Positions 4,984 to 7,211 of a stretch of 7,211 nucleotides of DNA are shown piece after piece; within the stretch, counting starts at the first letter, position 1, and each line of letters begins with the position of its first letter. The position numbers and the translations under genes were made by a program. Under the pieces are notes generated by a model. That model was not told the DNA's origin, did no database searches, and worked only from the letters and a program-made list of their open reading frames with translations. The stretch spans positions 1 to 7,211 of the forward strand of contig JAQUXG010000081.1 in the NCBI GenBank assembly GCA_028692515.1. The letters are read 5' to 3'. The DNA comes from Kiritimatiellales bacterium (GTDB lineage Bacteria > Verrucomicrobiota > Kiritimatiellia > Kiritimatiellales > Tichowtungiaceae).

Positions 4984-6582
4984 TTATGGCGTGAGGTTGA
5001 GCCATCCGATGGTGTGAAGGAAGGTGATGAGGATGGCGACGGGGCAGACGAAGCGGATGAAGATTCCCCAGAGCGTGGCGAGGGTGAGCGGATGCGTTCC
5101 GCCGTTGTGCGACGGGTCGTCTTTGAGTCCGGCCATGAGTGTGAGCAGATGAACGTCCGCGAAGTTTTTGGATCCGTGACGGATTTCTTCGATCGCTTTA
5201 CGCACTCCCCATATCCAGCCGGTGAAGAGGGCGATGAAGAGTCCGCCGAGCGGAAGCATCCAGTTGGATGTGAGGTTGTCGATCAAATCAAAGAAGCTGG
5301 CTTTTGCTCCACCGAAGCAGGCGGTGATTATTTTTTCCGTGCCGCGCATCGCTTCCCAGTCGCCCAGACTGACCGCGCAGAGCGCTCCGAGCTGGAAAAT
5401 GACGATGCCGCTGAGGACGACGGCCTGATGACGGGGCCATTTACGTTCGTCAACGAGGTAGGCGGTGACGACTTCGAGCAGGCTGATGCCTGACGAGAGT
5501 GCCGCCATGAGCAGCAGCAGGAAGAAGAGCACGGCCCAGAGCGGGCCGAACGGGATTTTATGAAAGACGGCCGGCACGACCTGAAAGAGCAGGCCGGGTC
5601 CTTCGCTGGCTTCAAAACCCATGGCGAAGACGGCGGGGAAAATCATCAGGCAGGCGAGAATGGCAAACAGCGTGTCGAGTGCGACGATCCAGACGGCAGC
5701 GCCGAAGATATTTTCGTCTTTGCCGAGGTAACTGCCGTAGGTGATCATGGCGCCCATACCGAGGCTGAGGGTGAAGAAGGCGTGGCTGAGCGCGATGAGT
5801 ACGCCTTGGGCGGTGAGTTTGGAGAAGTCGGGCGTGAAGCAGAAGCGGATGCCGGCGTCCGCGCCGGGCAGGGTGAGTCCGCGCAGGATGAGCATGAGCA
5901 TGATGATAAAAAGGAGCGGCACCATGATTTTGCAGGCGGTCTCAATTCCTTTTTGGATGCCTTTATAAACGATCAGCACGCAGAGCAGCATGAAGAGGAG
6001 GTGGAAGCCGATGACCGGCAGCGGGTTGCTGACGAAGTTGACGAAGGTTTCTTTGGCCGGCTCCATGCTGTCGAAGGACAACTGGTTGGCGGCGGCTTTA
6101 ACGGCGTAGCCGATGGCCCAGCCGCCGACGACGCTGTAGTAGGAGAGGATCAAAAAGCCGGTGAGTACTCCCATGATGCCGACAAGCCGCCAGCTTTTCC
6201 GGAAGACCAGCGCACCGAGTACCAGCGCGGCAATGCCCCATCCGTAGGATTGAAAAACGAGCAGGGCGATGCCGGTGAGCACCATGCCGGCTCCGAGAAA
6301 GTGGGAGAGTAGCGAGGATTTCGGCGTGAGCATGGCGAAGCATCCGGCCGGGTTGCGCTGGGTGTGGCGTCCGAGGGTGATTTCGCAGATCATGATCGGC
6401 AGGCCGACGATCGCTACGCAGAGCAGATAAACCAGAATGAATGCGCCGCCGCCGTTCTCGCCGGTGATATAGGGGAAGCGCCATATATTACCGAGACCGA
6501 TGGCCGATCCGGCTGCCGCCAGAATGAACCCGAGCCGGCCGCTCCAGTTTTCACGGCCGGTGGTTTCGCGGTTTTCTTTCAT
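4984..6582 (-). CDS. Sodium:neurotransmitter symporter (NSS/SNF) family transporter
   Basis: This 532-residue multi-pass membrane protein carries the NSS signatures. Transmembrane segment 1 reads SAIGLGNIWRFPY (26-38) followed by ENGGGAFILVYL (42-53). Segment 2 ends in EITLGRHTQRNP, and the segment-6 equivalent reads SHAFFTLSLGMGAMITYGSY. In characterised relatives such as LeuT, these segments bind the substrate amino acid and sodium ions, so Na+-driven uptake of an amino acid or similar small solute is likely; the substrate is unknown. Between segments 2 and 3 (about residues 95-135) there is an extra hydrophobic stretch absent from LeuT. The start is fixed by AAGGAA on the minus strand at 6593-6588, 5 nt upstream, and lies inside the end of the flavin reductase gene (32-nt overlap). 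sanA follows after 9 nt, so the three genes probably form one transcript. Its last codons are duplicated at 4234-4329 and 1567-1635. Confidence 0.92.
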   Translation of the reverse strand: MKENRETTGRENWSGRLGFILAAAGSAIGLGNIWRFPYITGENGGGAFILVYLLCVAIVGLPIMICEITLGRHTQRNPAGCFAMLTPKSSLLSHFLGAGMVLTGIALLVFQSYGWGIAALVLGALVFRKSWRLVGIMGVLTGFLILSYYSVVGGWAIGYAVKAAANQLSFDSMEPAKETFVNFVSNPLPVIGFHLLFMLLCVLIVYKGIQKGIETACKIMVPLLFIIMLMLILRGLTLPGADAGIRFCFTPDFSKLTAQGVLIALSHAFFTLSLGMGAMITYGSYLGKDENIFGAAVWIVALDTLFAILACLMIFPAVFAMGFEASEGPGLLFQVVPAVFHKIPFGPLWAVLFFLLLLMAALSSGISLLEVVTAYLVDERKWPRHQAVVLSGIVIFQLGALCAVSLGDWEAMRGTEKIITACFGGAKASFFDLIDNLTSNWMLPLGGLFIALFTGWIWGVRKAIEEIRHGSKNFADVHLLTLMAGLKDDPSHNGGTHPLTLATLWGIFIRFVCPVAILITFLHTIGWLNLTP

Positions 6583-7210
6583 CGGGTTTCCTTTTTTTGG
6601 AAGGAGTTGTCTTTTTTACGGCGGGCTTTTTCTTGCGTACGGAAAATCCAAAGTGGCCGAGGTACGAGCCGAGCGTGTGGTAGGCACCGTGAACATAGGT
6701 GATCAGTCCGGCCTTTTCGAGGAGGATTTTCCCTTTGGCGTCGATGAGGTGTTCCGAGACCTGCACACCGACGACTTCGGCGATAAACATCACGTGCGAC
6801 CCGAGTTCAATCGTCTGGCGGACTTTGCATTCAATGTTGACCGGGCACTCCAGAATGATCGGGCATTTCACCTCCAGCGCCGGGGAGGGCGTCAGGCCGG
6901 TTTTTTCAAACTTGTCGTGTTCACGGCCGGATACGACGCCGCACCAGTCGGTGGACTTTGCCTCCTTGACCGTGGGGAGATTCACCACAAATTCTTTAGT
7001 CTGTTTAATAATGCTGTAGGAATGGCGCTCCGGACGGACGGAGATGGAGAGCATTGGCGGGTTGGTGCAGACGGTGCCGGCCCATGCGATGGTGATCAGG
7101 TTGGGTTTCCAGCCTTCGGTTCCACCGCAGCTGACGAGTACTGCCGGAACGGGGAAGAGCATGTTGCCGGGTTTCCATGACAGTTTCTGGATGGAGGACT
7201 TCGTCTGCAT
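6551..7210 (-). CDS. Flavin reductase family protein (FMN-binding split barrel) with basic C-terminal tail
   Basis: The 219-residue protein matches the flavin reductase/FMN-binding split-barrel family. It has LFPVPAVLVSCGG (18-30), NLITIAWAGTVCTNPPMLS (37-55) and SVRPERHSY, then FVVNLP, WCGVVSGREHDKF, and IELGSHVMFIAEVVGV; the core ends at about GHFGFSV. Relatives bind FMN and many reduce flavins with NAD(P)H, although partner and substrate are not deducible here. The ATG at 7210-7208 fits the family's usual N-terminus, but only one base precedes it in the window, so a ribosome binding site cannot be checked and a slightly longer protein is possible. After the core comes a 28-residue tail (192-219), half of it Lys or Arg, with many Pro, which is not part of the domain. 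The gene's last 32 nt overlap the start of the NSS gene. Confidence 0.85.
   Translation of the reverse strand: MQTKSSIQKLSWKPGNMLFPVPAVLVSCGGTEGWKPNLITIAWAGTVCTNPPMLSISVRPERHSYSIIKQTKEFVVNLPTVKEAKSTDWCGVVSGREHDKFEKTGLTPSPALEVKCPIILECPVNIECKVRQTIELGSHVMFIAEVVGVQVSEHLIDAKGKILLEKAGLITYVHGAYHTLGSYLGHFGFSVRKKKPAVKKTTPSKKRKPDERKPRNHRP
6588..6593 (-). promoter_or_regulatory. Ribosome binding site of the NSS gene inside the flavin reductase gene
   Basis: Read on the minus strand, an A-rich run followed by AAGGAA lies 5 nt before the ATG at 6582-6580. It decides the start of the transporter and is embedded in the Lys/Arg tail codons of the upstream gene, so ribosomes finishing that gene pass over it. 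Confidence 0.7.
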
Positions 7211-7211
7211 A

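Noticed and set aside
5560..6312. 250-codon plus-strand open frame within the NSS gene
   Set aside because: Its Glu/Asp/Gly-rich translation is the typical antisense shadow of a hydrophobic membrane protein, and the NSS signatures on the other strand are unambiguous.
6500..7180. 226-codon plus-strand open frame opposite the flavin reductase
   Set aside because: It has no family resemblance and lies fully antisense to a well-matched flavin reductase.

Overview
The window looks like chromosomal DNA from a free-living, moderately GC-rich bacterium. My best guess at lineage is Verrucomicrobiota/Kiritimatiellota. That rests on the overall gene mix and on short TTTTCCAA-nnn-TTGGAAAA palindromes read in frame as FQTLEK/FSNVWK; I associate these with that group from memory only, so the placement is weak.

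Layout. Two genes lie on the plus strand: the C-terminal 490 or so residues of a U32-family peptidase (1-1475, start outside the window) and a complete GH38-like glycoside hydrolase of 816 aa (1718-4168) closed by a clear rho-independent terminator (4172-4206). Three genes on the minus strand converge on them and form a tight apparent operon read from right to left: a flavin reductase family protein (7210-6551), a sodium:neurotransmitter symporter (NSS) family transporter (6582-4984, overlapping the reductase by 32 nt) and a SanA/YdcF-like membrane-anchored protein (4974-4330, 9 nt after the transporter).

The most unusual structure is that the 3' end of the NSS transporter gene occurs three times, always on the minus strand: the genuine end (4984-5095), a decayed copy beginning right at the sanA stop codon (4234-4329), and a 69-bp copy in the gap before the GH38 gene (1567-1635). 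The GH38 gene and sanA therefore each sit between direct copies of one gene tail. This suggests either a collapsed array of NSS paralogues or repeated insertion/recombination at this gene end. No integrase, transposase or other mobility gene is visible.

The second unusual structure is a cluster of five 19-bp palindromic repeats inside the U32 coding region (448-975), translated in frame, with both orientations of the repeat and more than one reading phase. The 242-bp gap after the U32 gene also holds a long imperfect inverted repeat with 9-nt internal periodicity and, closer to the GH38 start, a small operator-like inverted repeat.

No direct metabolic link between the two gene groups is evident. 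The GH38 enzyme points to intracellular glycoside breakdown, the NSS protein to Na+-coupled uptake of an amino acid or related solute, and SanA to the cell envelope. I see no RNA genes, CRISPR array, complete insertion sequence or obvious defence system.
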